This document shows, piece by piece, positions 46,618 to 58,195 of a DNA stretch of 64,000 nucleotides. The notes beneath the pieces were generated by a model. That model saw nothing but the letters and a program-made list of their open reading frames with translations. It was not told where the DNA came from and made no database searches. Source of the stretch: Symsagittifera roscoffensis (Eukaryota > Xenacoelomorpha > Acoela > Convolutidae); contig NC_087062.1 in assembly GCF_963678635.1 (NCBI RefSeq), forward strand, positions 83,472,012 through 83,536,011, read 5' to 3'. The number at the start of each line of letters is the position of its first letter. Position 1 is the stretch's first letter. The translations under genes and the position numbers were made by a program.

Positions 46618-48907
46618 CTAATAAAAATAATGGGGTTTTGACTGTTCTAAGTTGTGTGAAAAAAGAGTCCGGTAGTCTTCTTCACTTGCGTAGTGGCCTG
46701 TGCACGTTTGAACGTTGCATCGTAAGTTGAAACTTGTGAATTCACGGTGTTCTGTAATCCTTAAATACTTTATAAGTGTATCATGACCATTGTCTTTTTG
46801 TGCGGGCAATACATCCCACCTGCTACCCAACACAGAATCCCAAGATTTGTGGCAGCCTCGAATTCCTTCGGATATTGCTGCACTAAACTTGACCACTTCC
46901 TTTTGGGATTCTGTCGAAAAACCCATTATTTGTCTTGTTAGTTTGGTCACGGGTCCAAGATTGAAAGTGATGGAGTTTTTGTCCCTAGCCAGTCCAACAG
47001 CACGTTTCAAGGCGGAAAACACCGCAAACGATAAATTGATTGGATGTTCAATTGCATTGAAGTCACACGTTTCATGCTGAAATGTTACAAAATTAGTCAC
47101 GTGCCAATCCTGTACTTTTGAATAAAAGTATTTGAGTTTTTGAAAACGATAAAAATTGTAGGCATTAACCTGTGTTTTCACGTGCCAAAATCCTGTACTT
47201 TTGAACAAAAGTATTTCAGTTTTTGAAAACGATAAAAAAAAATTGTAGGCATTAGCCTGTGATAAAAATTGGCAATGTTTTGTCATTTGACACTGGATTC
47301 CGGGCCTTATGGCTAAGGGTTTGAACATGAATTCCTAGTTCGTTTCTCAGTCGTAAGCATTGTTAAATTCCATGGAATCCGGGACGTGACAAATTCGGAA
47401 TGTTTCAAATGAAAATTGTAGGCCGTAGCCTGTGATAAAAATTGGCAATGTTTTGTCATTTGACACTGGACTCCGGGCCTTATGGCTAAAGGTTTGAACA
47501 TGGATTCCTAGTTCGTTTCTCAGTCGTAAGCATTGTAAAATTCCATGGAATCCGGGACGTGACAAATTCGGAATGTTTCAAATGAAAATTGTAGGCCTTA
47601 GCCTGTGATAAAAATTGGCAATGTTTTTTCATTTGACACTGGATTCCGGGCCTTATGGCTAAAGGTTTGAACATGAATTCCTAGTTTTATTTCTCAGTCG
47701 TAAGCATTGTTAAATTTCATGGAATCGGGGACAATAAAAATTCGGAATGTTTCATTAAAAAAACTTTACCTTGAGGTAGTCTTCACAAGCTAGCTGAACC
47801 AAGAGTGCAGGCATCCTTTTTAGAAATGTCCTCGTTATTTACGCATGTCAACTGTGCAAAGGCCTTTTTTGTCCTTCCTTCAAACTCCAAGCTGTCTACT
47901 CTGCAATTTTCCCCTCCATAGAAAGCAGTTGATCCAACCTGAGAAACAAATTTTGAATTTTTATACAAAATATTTTGATCGGGCGCTGAGACATATATTC
48001 CTAACTTTATGACATCTAAAAAAATTGCGGCACACACTTCCAATGCTTGTAATTATTTTGTTAACAAACCTTGAGGACACCGTTGGAACAAGGGACAAAG
48101 GTCAAAGGCACTATGTCTTCTGTGGCTTTCGAGAAGTGTCAGCATGTCAATTTCTTTTTCGTCTTTTTTAGGATTACGTTGATGATCCTGAACCTCACAT
48201 GGCTCCAAAACTAAAGTAGCCGCGTCAAAAAAAGATGTCTGAAACAATTCACGATTTCAAACAGATTATGAATGAAGTTAAAATATGTTTTTCAATTTCA
48301 GCTATTCAAAAAAAACTTCTTTTGAAGTTGAACTTCTTTCCGAGTGATGTTTTGAAAGATGTTTTTCAAAGCGAATAAGTACCTCAGATGTAAGCGTATC
48401 TTCAAAGAGCCCTTGATTTCGAAGTTGATTGTATTTTACAACCAATATGTTAGCCTCTGGTTCTTCTCGGGGGTTTTCATCGTGCTCCGAGTCCAAAATT
48501 CTCAATGTACATTCCCGTTTGAAAGGATCGTTGTACAGTACAACCCCTGTCATCAGAATGCATTTGTCAACGCAATCTGTTTCACAAGCAGCACAGAAAA
48601 AAACATCTGTATTGCGAGTTAAGCGTCTTGGGTTGAACAGAAGTGGATCTTTTTTGTTTCTTCTTTTAGCCCTATCTGGCTCTTCAACAACTTTGATTGT
48701 CTTTCTTATTTTCCAATGTTTCATCCTCCGATTGTCGCGAAGGTCTTCTGGAATTGTTATCTGTACGGGTGGACCCTTCCATTCAGTCCATTTGACACTC
48801 ACACCCCAGTTACTAATGAAACCCAGTATTCTAGCGGCTTCCCAAATGTACGTCACTTCATCAAGAACTTGCACTTCTTCTTTTTCCTTGAACAATGATG
48901 CAAGCAT
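46618..48907 (-). pseudogene. Minus-strand transposon gene with Cys motif and possible Tudor/chromo-barrel N-terminus
   Basis: Exons by eye, minus strand: 48907-48385, about 48239-48071, 47938-47770, 47076-46618. Residues about 10-70 of exon 1 (VQVLDEVTYIWEAARILGF, then VSVKWTEWKGPPVQITIP, then HWKIRKTI) look like a small Tudor/Agenet/chromo-barrel-type beta barrel that reads methylated histones; this is tentative. FFCAACETDCVDKC follows, a likely metal site. Exon 4 (CDFNAIEHPINLSFAVFSAL, then GHYASEEDYRTLF) is unrecognised. Exons 1-2 join in phase. Exon 3 starts in one frame and ends in another, so it contains a frame change or a mispredicted boundary. Intron 3 is filled by the repeat at 47100-47760. 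Confidence 0.5.
47090..47765. repeat. Tandem copies of the GGATTCCGGG-containing repeat in an intron
   Basis: Three units of about 170 bp (starting near 47235, 47420 and 47592) share GATAAAAATTGGCAATGTTT, then TTTGACACTGGATTCCGGGC and CAGTCGTAAGCATTGT. They are preceded by two partial units carrying GTGCCAAAATCCTGTACTTT. The same module forms the hairpin at 43440. Confidence 0.88.
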
Positions 48908-49046
48908 CTTGTAGGAGCGATTTTATCTAAATGAATAATATTTAGTACAATCATTGTACTCATGATGAGTAATTGTCATGATGAGTATATTTTTTAACAA
49001 CCAATTTAAACCTTTATGTTTAACCGCATAAAAAGACTATTGAAAC

Positions 49047-49245
49047 GATAATTGAAGTTCAATTGGTGTTCAATTGGTACTCAAATTGGTTGTGATAATA
49101 TGCCATATTATACTATCTTATATTATTGCAGTAATTCAGCAATTAAGAGTCAATTATACACTGTATAATATAATATAGTATAATATGGCTTATTATCACA
49201 ACCAATTTGAGTACCAATTGAACACCAATTGAACTTCAATTATTG
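49047..49245. promoter_or_regulatory. Inverted repeat in the divergent promoter between the Cys and SET genes
   Basis: The left arm (about 49047-49118) and right arm (about 49172-49245) are near-perfect inverted copies of AATTGAAGTTCAATTGGTGT plus about 45 more bases. They lie between a minus-strand gene starting at 48907 and a plus-strand gene starting at 49359. This may be a small foldback insertion or a shared control element. Confidence 0.6.
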
Positions 49246-49358
49246 AAAAATACTATTATTAGTAAGTTGTTAGTAACACCCTCCGAGGGTGATTCATTCG
49301 ATTCTGCAATCCTTTCTAGTCACTTCTCATTTCATTCCAAGTTTCGTTAACCTGAACT

Positions 49359-52140
49359 ATGGACTCCGAACTTCCTGCTGTGAATACTGCGCAACTTGAA
49401 ACTCCTGTTTTCCATAGAGATCATAATGAACCTCCATCTAGTCAACAGTCTGTTACTAACAGATGTAGTACATCTCGGAGTTTCGACCAAAATTTTGCAC
49501 AGCTCCCATCTGTGGAAGTTCCTTTAGGAACCCCCATCCGACCTATGCCCTATGCTGAACCTTGTACAATTATTACAGATGTTAATCATAATGACAATAC
49601 TTACCACAAATTGGAGACTCCGCAGCAAGTGTCTTCTCGAAGTGAAGGGTATTCAAACTTCATTAGCCCAATGCCAGTGGTGTACCCACACTTTGATCCC
49701 GCGTTTTTTCATAGAAATCAAATTGCCAGCCAGCCCACTGATCATCATGATGATTACACTTCCAATGGAACAGAACTCAGTCGTTTTTTTTCTCAACCTT
49801 CAGAATCAACTCCTTCAAACCAGCATTCATCAACAACTTTGTCATGGGAAATACCTCTGTTCACGCCGCAGTCGGCGACTGCCACTCAGGCTGGCAGTTC
49901 AAGTACAGAGCCTCCGACTGAGTCTTCATCTGAGAATATGGCAAAACGAGTTATTCCAACGAACAATGACTCGCAAACCGAGGTAAGATTCCTTTTGTTT
50001 TGAAACAAAAAGCATTTTTGCTGCTCAAACCGTGAAGAGTTGGAAACTTTCAGCTAATGTTTTTGTTCACTTTTGTAGTTCAACTAAAAGTTTTTGTTTT
50101 GAGTTCAGATAGCTGCAAAACTTGCACGCGTTCAAGAACAACTTGAAGCTGCTTCGTCCAAAGACGACCAAAATGAACATTGCGAGAGGCAAGAAATCGA
50201 AACACTTGTTAAAGAGCACTTGGATGTTTTCCAAGAATCGGGTTTTTTAACCCATAAACAACGTGTTTCGTTATTTCAACTTGTGACAGCCTTCTTATAC
50301 TGTTATGTCGTGCCATCAATGCTAGAAAAAACCATAAGCTGCATGTCTGTTCATGCAGTTGCACAAGCGTTTAGGGCATTGTCAGATGAGGACGATACTT
50401 GTATAACGGTATCAATTGAACCAAGTGAAAGTGAGTCATCTTGAATTTCTTCCGTTTAACTTTTTTTCAAAATTGTGAAACTGTTTGTTTAGTGTCTACT
50501 GAACGTTCGAATCACATTTTGCCGCGATCGCTCGTACAGGGTTTGAAACTTTATCACACTGAAGTTCGACCACATTTCTTACCTCAGAGTGTCCCGGAAG
50601 AAAAGATTTCTTTCACCCGATCTTTCCCTGAGCAACCAATCCAAGTCAAAACAGAACTTTTTTTTGTGAACTCCAGTGGAAACACCAAGTTTCGTGTGAA
50701 TAGAATTGCCGCCTTAGTTTCTGACATGGTACGTTTCAACTTTTAACTTATAAGTCTGTGGAAGTTGAACTTCCTAATATGATTTGAACACAACGGGGAA
50801 TTCGTTCTAGAAGGATCTGTTTAGATTTCTGCTCAAATGGAGCCTGCTAAGCGACCCAAGACATTGCTCGATCGTCAAGTGGCAAAATTCATGCCTTTGT
50901 CAAAAGATCCTGCATTTCAACTGGTGAAACACAAAATGCAGGAAATTCACAAGGTACTACTTTGATTTTCCAAGAATTTTTTGAATTTAAAAAACGTTTC
51001 GACTCGGAAACTTTCGGAAAGTTTCGACTGTTTCAGCTGATTTGTACTTCACAGTTTTTTTATACAGTATCACAATTTATCAATTGGATGTATGAAACAA
51101 TACGCTCACGTTTTTCCAGATTGTCAATCACACCTACAAAGATGTTGAAAAAGCTGTGCGTTGTAGACAAGATCAACAAAGATACATAAGACAGACAATT
51201 AGAGCACAAGCTTTTGTGAAACAGTATCCAAACTTTGTTGTATCGGAGACGCGCGGAGACTTTGTTGTATCGGGTTTTTTCCAGCGAAACAAATGGGAAA
51301 CTCATCACGACCTAAAGAAAGTCATGTCCCAAATCGCCATGCTGCAGAAAGAGAAAAGCAAGCGACAACAAAAGCCGCTTTCTGATTCCAGCGGCATTAG
51401 TTATAAAGGCACTGGAAACTTTCTTTCATTGGAAGCACAAACGCTTCTGGCCCACAGATGTGATACGCAAGAATGGGTTGGCATTTGTGATGTTGTTTTC
51501 CCTACCTTCGGAAGAGGTAATCTTGCGTTTCTTGAAAACGTTGACGACAAGTTTCCAAAACTTTCAAAAGTTTCTTTTTCAAAAAAATTTCTTTTTTGAT
51601 TCAAACGTTATAGTTTAAAGTTTTAAAAAATGATAAAGTTTTCAACCAATACAGTTTTTTGAATTCCATTCAAAAATGCCATGTAACAGTGTTACATAAT
51701 ATAGAGTAAACTTTAAATGTTGAACATTTTCTGATTCAGGCGTTGTCAGCACACAGGCCTTCCAGAAGGATGATATTATCATGGACTACCATGGGGTTGC
51801 TGTGACAGATAAAACATATCAAGATTTGATAAGGAACCGTTCTGTTCCGACTGAATTTGAGCTGGAAATTGGCGCGCCTGTGAAGCGTTTCATCGATGCT
51901 TCTTCCGAAGTGTGTGTTGAACATCCAACCAACCGCTGTCTTGGTCGACTGGCTAATCACAGCACGCTAAACTCCAAGAAGAATTTGGATGCGAATATGA
52001 AGATCATAGAAGTTGTTCTTAATACCTTCGATCCGCCAAAACGATTAGCTGTATTCAAAGCCCGAAGAAACATTGAGCCTTTCGAACAGCTACGATACGA
52101 TTATGGCGATAAAATTGCTCGATACATGTTCAACATGTGA
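49359..52140 (+). CDS. Transposon-borne SET-domain lysine methyltransferase, KMT5A/SET8-like (intact, six exons)
   Basis: Exons 49359-49982, 50109-50430, 50493-50728, 50825-50953, 51120-51516 and 51740-52140 have GT/AG introns and join in phase into 2109 nt, 702 residues, with no stop. The Ser/Thr/Gln-rich N-terminus (about 200 residues) is followed by a coiled-coil-like stretch (AKLARVQEQLEAA) and a novel middle. The C-terminal SET domain (about 150 residues) shows GRGVVSTQAFQKDDIIMDYH, RFIDAS, GRLANHS and LRYDYGD, close to the KMT5A (SET8/PR-Set7) pattern of motifs. All expected SAM and catalytic motifs are visible. KMT5A monomethylates histone H4 Lys20; substrate here is inferred. It is the only intact gene of the element, and it ends less than 1 kb from the right TIR. 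Confidence 0.85.
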
Positions 52141-52289
52141 AGTTCACAAGCTCAGCTTTTTTACCTTAGAAACTTTTCAAGTTGTGTTACACCCATTCAA
52201 TGGAAGTTCCATATATTTTATGTTCAACATACTGTATGTTACATACGTGTAGTTACTACTAGTAGCGAGTAGTTCAAACATTTGCACCC

Positions 52290-52570
52290 ACAACTTTTTT
52301 CATCGAAGTACATGTACAGTATTTCGGCACGCTCGAAATTACTAATTACTTAGTAACTAATTAGTTAGTAGTTGCAACTACAAGTAGCCTACTTATAACT
52401 AAGTTTGATCAAACAAGTTCAGACACTGCCAGTGTCTTAACCTCAGTACAGTATTTCGGCACGCTCGAAATTAACTAATTAGTTAGTAGTTGCAACTACA
52501 AGTAGTTATAACTAAGTTTGATCAAACGATTGTACCCACATTTTTTTTCATCGGAATACAGTATTTTAGC
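52290..52570. repeat. Tandem duplicates of GTACAGTATTTCGGCACG module
   Basis: Two copies about 135 bp apart (52310-52420 and 52443-52530) share CAGTATTTCGGCACGCTCGA, a palindromic TTAGTAACTAATTAG segment and ACTAAGTTTGATCAAAC, with a third partial copy near 52557. Confidence 0.8.
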
Positions 52571-52684
52571 ACGTAAGTTAATAGTTGCAGTTATAATAAC
52601 TTGTAGGACAAACTAAACAAAAAAGATGGAATAAAATTGCTTAAAAACTGTAAACTTCTGCCAGATTAATTCAAAAATATAAAA

Positions 52685-53043
52685 GTCTTGGATTCCATGC
52701 CATTTTTCTCACTGGATTCCAACGTCTTGGATTCCATGGTTATAGTGTATTGAATTTATCAACTATGTTGTTTAGCAACTATTTGTTTAGTGGTTGAGTA
52801 AAAATGGCTCGGATTCCGGGACCATGTCCTGGATTCCGAATTCAAGTAATTGTTCGCTATACCATGGATTCCGGGATTTTGCCAATTTTCGGTGATTTAA
52901 TTGGTTGTCCCGGATTCCGGGATTTTGCGTATATGCCTGTTCGTGCCGCCATGCGAGTATTTGAACGCGGAATCCATGGTATGTGCATGTTATATCATTT
53001 GAATTCGGAATCCATGTACACTAATAGTCAAATCTGACTATTG
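52685..53043. repeat. Subterminal cluster of GGATTCCGGG motifs, right end
   Basis: About ten copies in both orientations lie within 360 bp of the right TIR, mirroring the cluster at the left end. Confidence 0.75.
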
Positions 53044-54160
53044 AAATAACACGGATTGGCGACGTAATGGTACGTTTTTGTACTCACTCACGAGTGTGGG
53101 TTGGTTGACCATGCAGATGCAGTGGGGACATTTCCTCTGTGTCACTTCTATGCCCAGCTTGAGTAAATTGTCGTTCACCAGGATGTTTCGTTCGTGTCCG
53201 CCGGTTATGAAGAACGGGGTTTCTTCGCTGATCCACCCATTGGACTGTGTTCTGACAATTATTTTTCCCAAGATATTGATCGTGTCGTTGGTGAATCCGC
53301 AGTATAAGTCTTTTATCCTTTTCTCCACTGGGTGTATTTTGAGGTTCGGATATCTCAGTTTAATTTCATTTAATACATGCTGTTTTAAAAAACTTACGGG
53401 CTTGCTGAATCTACAGGTATGTTCATATTTACAATCATATCCCAGCCGATGCCTAAGTTTAGGAGTTTCTTTGTTTCGAGACCGTTTTTGTCGTAAATAG
53501 TTCTATCGCTCAACACCGACAAAATCGTCATCGTCACTCTGTCCGTACTGGTTCAACGCATTTATAACATCACACGATTCTTGGTCTTCCGTCCACAAGT
53601 TTTCCGGAGGTGCGTATGTACAATTCTCGGTATTTACAAAATTATCTGATACAGTATTTATAGTTGGTCTCTTATTGCGTGATTTACATAGTTTGGCGAA
53701 GTGTCCTTTATAATTACAATTTTTACAGGTTATGTCCTTCGCTGGGCAAACGTTTAAGTGTCCTTTCGTAAATGTATTCCCACATTTCATGCACAAGTTA
53801 CTCCGTTCAATGTTTAGGCTCGGTTCCTTTTTGATCTGATTGTGATTTTTAAAAGATTTAAGAGTTGTCCCGTTGGTCGACGACCGTGACATATATGTCA
53901 ATTTCTGGTGATTAAAATATCCCTCTTCGTCGATTAAAGCTTGATTAAGTGCTTCCGACGGGCTTATGGTTGCTGACAGTAGTTTCCTCTGGGTATCTGT
54001 GTTCTTCATATTGCAGATGAAGATGTCCCTTATCCATTCTGCCTCGTCAGATTCCTTGATGTTGCACGAGCTGGCCAAATCCATCAGGGCTCCCCAGAAT
54101 TGTTCGTACGGTTCGCGCTCTTTCTGCTTTCGATTTTATAATTTATATCTTTCGAGAGTA
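53038..54160 (-). pseudogene. Gypsy gag C-terminus and protease, first duplicate copy
   Basis: Gag C-terminal frame 54084-53503 has two Cys-His knuckles (CMKCGNTFTKGHLNVC and CKNCNYKGHFAKLC). The protease fragment 53328-53038 includes FFITGGHERNILVND and LLKLGIEV. It differs from the second copy by a few substitutions. Confidence 0.85.
53044..53069 (-). repeat. Right TIR of the SET/JmjC transposon
   Basis: The inverse of 36280-36305 with one mismatch. A second copy of this end, without the rest of the element, lies at about 54331-54356 within the duplicated segment. Confidence 0.88.
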
Positions 54161-54324
54161 TTGTTGGGCGGTTTGTTAAATGCTGCGTCTAATAAAGTCC
54201 GTATTATACGAAACTTTATATGCCTGTTCGTGCCGCCATGCGAGTATTTGAACGCGGAATCCATGGTATGTGCATGTTATATCATTTGAATTCGGAATCC
54301 ATGTACACTAATAGTCAAATCTGA

Positions 54325-55932
54325 CTATTGAAATAACACGGATTGGCGACGTAATGGTAAGTTTTTGTACTCACTCACGAGTGTGGGTTGGTTGACCATG
54401 CAGATGCAGTGGGGACATTTCCTCTGTGTCACTTCTATGCCCAGCTTGAGTAAATTGTCGTTCACCAGGATGTTTCGTTCGTGTCCGCCGGTTATGAAGA
54501 ACGGGGTTTCTTCGCTGATCCACCCATTGGACTGTGTTCTGACAATTATTTTTCCCAAGATATTGATCGTGTCGTTGGTGAATCCGCAGTATAAGTCTTT
54601 TATATTTTTCTCCACTGGGTGTATTTTGAGGTTCGGATATCTCAGTTTATTTTCATTTAATACATGCTGTTTTAAAAAACTTACGGGCTTGCTGAATCTA
54701 CAGGTATGTTCATATTTACAATCATATCCCAGCCGATGCCTAAGTTTAGGAGTTTCTTTGTTTCGAGACCGTTTTTGTCGTAAATAGTTCTATCGCTCAA
54801 CACCGACAAAATCGTCATCGTCACTCTGTCCGTACTGGTTCCACGCATTTATAACATCACACGATTCTTGGTCTTCCGTCCACAAGTTTTCCGGAGGTGC
54901 GTATGTACAATTCTCGGTATTTACAAAATTATCTGATACAGTATTTATAGTTGGTCTCTTATTGCGTGATTTACATAGTTTGGCGAAGTGTCCTTTATAA
55001 TTACAATTTTTACAGGTTATGTCCTTCGCTGGGCAAACGTTTAAGTGTCCTTTCGTAAATGTATTCCCACATTTCATGCACAAGTTACTCCGTTCAATGT
55101 TTAGGCTCGGTTCCTTTTTGATCTGATTGTGATTTTTAAAAGATTTAAGAGTTGTCCCGTTGGTCGACGACCGTGACATATATGTCAATTTCTGGTGATT
55201 AAAATATCCCTCTTCGTCGATTAAAGCTTGATTAAGTGCTTCCGACGGGCTTATGGTTGCTGACAGTAGTTTCCTCTGGGTATCTGTGTTCTTCATATTG
55301 CAGATGAAGATGTCCCTTATCCATTCTGCCTCGTCAGATTCCTTGATGTTGCACGAGCTGGCCAAATCCATCAGGGCTCCCCAGAATTGTTCGTACGGTT
55401 CGCGCTCTTTCTGCTTTCGATTTTATAATTTATATCTTTCGAGAGTATTGTTGGGCGGTTTGTTAAATGCTGCGTCTAATAAAGTCCAGAACTCGGAGAA
55501 ATTTATTGCTAAAATCTTGACTCTCGGGTTCTTTTGTGTAAAAACTCTTTTTCCTTCGCTCCCTAGGGCTAGGAATAAAATTGATCGCAGTTTCTTGTCC
55601 GCCTCCGTTCGTTTCATTTCATTAAATTTCCTCTTTTCTTCGTTGATCCGCTTTTCTTCGGCGGATTCGTACTGTTTCATCGCGTTTTTGTTCCTGTTAT
55701 CTCTGTTGGCTCTTTCCGTGTCTGACTCGCTGTCTGTTGCTTGTTCCAAAATTGGTATTTGCATCTCTGGTATCTCTGGTCCGCGCAGACTCTCTATATC
55801 CAGATTTTCTTTGGCAATCATCGCCAATTGAAATTGGTCTTTACATTGGGTCCAGGCATGCGGTGGCTCTAGGGTTTGGTTAGGCGAAAAGGGAGGAATT
55901 CCACGCACGTTCGAATCATTTGACTGCGGCAT
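54325..55932 (-). pseudogene. Gypsy gag-protease, second copy with intact gag start
   Basis: Gag starts MPQSNDSNVRG at 55932 with a charged coiled-coil-like N-terminal part (ESAEEKRINEEKRKFNEMKR). A TAA at 55423-55425 interrupts it, and it resumes in the same frame with EPYEQFWGALMDLAS. Two zinc knuckles close gag near 54990. The protease piece is 54615-54325; a canonical D(S/T)G triad is not visible in the retained part. Gag would package the RNA. Confidence 0.85.
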
Positions 55933-56141
55933 AATAAACTATTCTAATTCTATATACTTATGTACAATTACTGTACATAAATTTAAAAAAACTAAAACTA
56001 TTAAAAGTAAGTATGTGAACTAATAACGTTAAAAGGACACCTGAGCAATATCTCATATCAACCAATGGTTGTAACTAAATTGGTTAACAGGTATTATTTA
56101 AATACCGAAGGTCATTTAAGACACTAAAACAAATCACAACA
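55933..56141 (-). repeat. 5' LTR of the Gypsy element
   Basis: The partner of 31578-31788. The gag ATG lies almost directly inside its inner end, leaving little or no room for a conventional primer-binding site. Confidence 0.88.
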
Positions 56142-56146
56142 CTGTC

Positions 56147-58186
56147 AATTGCTATTACTATTTTCAGCTCTCGTCTCTTGGCTTTTATTTGGCTCATATT
56201 GTCTGAACATTTTCATTCCTTTTTTCTATCCTTTGGTTTGCAACTAATACACAGACAATTTCGTAGTGCTTACTATGAATCTTCATAGAGCTCACTATTA
56301 ACAAAAATGTCTGCAATAAATTGCCAAATACGTAGAATTATAGGTGATTTTAGAGATTCAAGGTTTCGACCTCCTCAAATGGGTTATGAGTTTCAAGAGT
56401 TGAAACCCCTCCTAGGAATACGACCGCCTAATCATCCAAAATGTTTCTCTTTGGTTATATTTTACGATGTCGAAATTTAGTCAACACATCAGAAACGTTT
56501 CACTTTTCCAATTCGGCACCAGTATACATTTTGCAGAATGTGCCTTAAGAGGTTACGAGCTTTTTCCACTCAGTCCATATTTTATTTTAAATTTTGAAAA
56601 ACTAATATTGCGTTTTTACAATGTCATAAAACTTTGCGTAGTGAACAAACTAACTATTGTGAACTCATTTGTTCTTCATATCTTGCTTCAAAACATTACC
56701 CATTTAGCCATAATAACACGTAATACAACTGAGAATTTGTAATTGTTAAAATATGGGGAGGGGGTTAGTGGAATATACCTGACTTTCTTTTGAATTATTT
56801 TAGTCATAAATTTAACCTGCATGACAGTGAGTTTGGTTTAAGAAAATGGGGATTTATATAGTGCTTTCAGGCTCTTTTTCCTTTTTACCCCAGCTGCAAA
56901 TGTCATACGATTTAGCTATCTTTTCACATTACCCGATTGTTAAAAAAAATTAGCATGCAGACTAATTGCGCCATGACATACAAAATTGATTTTTAACACG
57001 TAACCTTGTAAAACCAATCTTTAGACCATAAAATTGATGCTTATGTGAGGTAGGAGTAAAAAAATTTAGTCGATTTTAACAAATTCAACAAATTTTGGGA
57101 AATTTTGTGAAAAGCTGCCGCTTCAAGAAGAACATACATCCATTCTTGCGCTGAGCAAAAACAATTGTAAGCAATCATTATAAAGCTATGCCTCGTCTTT
57201 ATTAAGTTTTAAAAGATCTGTTTTGTATATTCAGTTTCGTGCTGGAACTTTTTTCACAGGTCGTGTTAAAAAAATTTAGCCAATTTTACAGGCCAGCAAT
57301 TTAGAACTCTTCCAAATCTGAAAAGACGATATCTAGTAACATTAGCTGTCCTATGTAAATCAATTTATTTTGAATTGACCTTGAGAAAAAGTAATTCATT
57401 ACGAAACTCCAGCAGTTCATCAAAGGAATAACTTGAACCCAAATGCAATTCAATAATTTCGAAAAACGCCGTTTTGGAGAACAAACTTTTAAATTTCAAG
57501 CCAATATTTACTCGAAATAGTCTCAAATTGCAGTTAAAGAGTTGACCGTCTCACGGAAAGAGACGCCTATTTTTGTTATCAACAAACCAAATAAAAGGGT
57601 ATTCGTTTGATTGGTTGATCCGTGACAAACCTTGTTTATTGTTCCGACCATTTGAAAATTCAATTGGGTTGCGTGATATATCCTATCAAAGTCTTTTCAG
57701 TTGTGATTCGAACCACATTTAAAATTCGGAAAAAAGTCCCAGTGCTGAGAAAAAACAGTTTGAAAATTTGGTTTCTCGTCTTTTTTCGAGCGTCGAGCGA
57801 ATTAAGCAATCAAGCAGGCTTACAATAGCTTAATTATGCCTACTTAGAGGCCTAAGAACTTAGTTTTAAGCGAGTAAATTTACTTTTTGGGGCTTTAATT
57901 CAGAAACAAAAAATTCAGAAAATTTCTGCAAAAAAACATAAAATGAAAAAAAAAACATGTTAAAATTTTTGAGTTTTCCGTTTTTCTAGCCCTTTTTCTA
58001 AAAAAAATGAAGTAAGTGGGCTATTTTACTTGCACAAAAACAGGCTTTTTTTGTATTTACTACGATTGGTTACGTTCATTTTCTAAAAACAAAAGCCAGC
58101 ATGCCATTCAAACCTACACTTTGGGGTAAGTACCCGCATTCGTACCCAATAGACAAGCTAGATCTGTTATCTTACTACTATAGAGA
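56147..58186. repeat. Segmental duplication copy A (LTR flank)
   Basis: Non-coding, AT-rich. It matches 59798-62354 with scattered substitutions and small indels, lacking the 61579-62110 block. The open frame near 56467 is conserved in length in neither copy, and I do not call it a gene. Confidence 0.85.
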
Positions 58187-58195
58187 ATTTACTAA

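Larger units (their letters stand above)
36280..53069. mobile_element. 16.8-kb DNA transposon carrying SET and JmjC genes
   Basis: The ends are inverted repeats: CATTACGTCGCCAATCTGTG at the left continues to about 26 bases and matches the right end with one mismatch. The boundary is confirmed by the related Gypsy fragment at 58690-58740, which is continuous across the same site. Comparing filled and empty sites suggests a 2-bp GT (or 3-bp GGT) target duplication. It holds four multi-exon genes with nematode-like introns: a transposase candidate, a JmjC gene, a minus-strand Cys-containing gene and a SET gene. I cannot place it in a named superfamily. Confidence 0.85.
52930..55487. repeat. 1.29-kb tandem duplication spanning transposon end and Gypsy gag/protease
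   Basis: 52930-54200 is repeated at 54217-55487 (offset 1287) with a 16-bp filler (GTATTATACGAAACTT) between. The unit holds the last 140 bp of the DNA transposon, including its TIR, plus the Gypsy protease and gag C-terminal frames. It therefore formed after the transposon inserted. Confidence 0.92.
31578..56141 (-). mobile_element. Ty3/Gypsy-type LTR retrotransposon, interrupted by a DNA transposon
   Basis: Minus-strand order is 5' LTR (right), gag with zinc knuckles, protease, RT, RNase H, integrase, 3' LTR (left). The 5-bp duplication CTGTC flanks it at 31573-31577 and 56142-56146. Pol order RT-RH-IN is Ty3/Gypsy type. The element is split between protease and RT by the transposon at 36280-53069, and part of gag/protease is tandemly duplicated. 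All coding parts carry stops or frameshifts, so it is dead. Confidence 0.9.

Noticed and set aside
47313-47674. Repeated 62-72-codon frames
   Set aside because: Translations of the tandem intronic repeat.
53078-55831. Plus-strand frames of 107-192 codons
   Set aside because: Antisense shadows of the Gypsy gag and protease, which carry the zinc knuckles.
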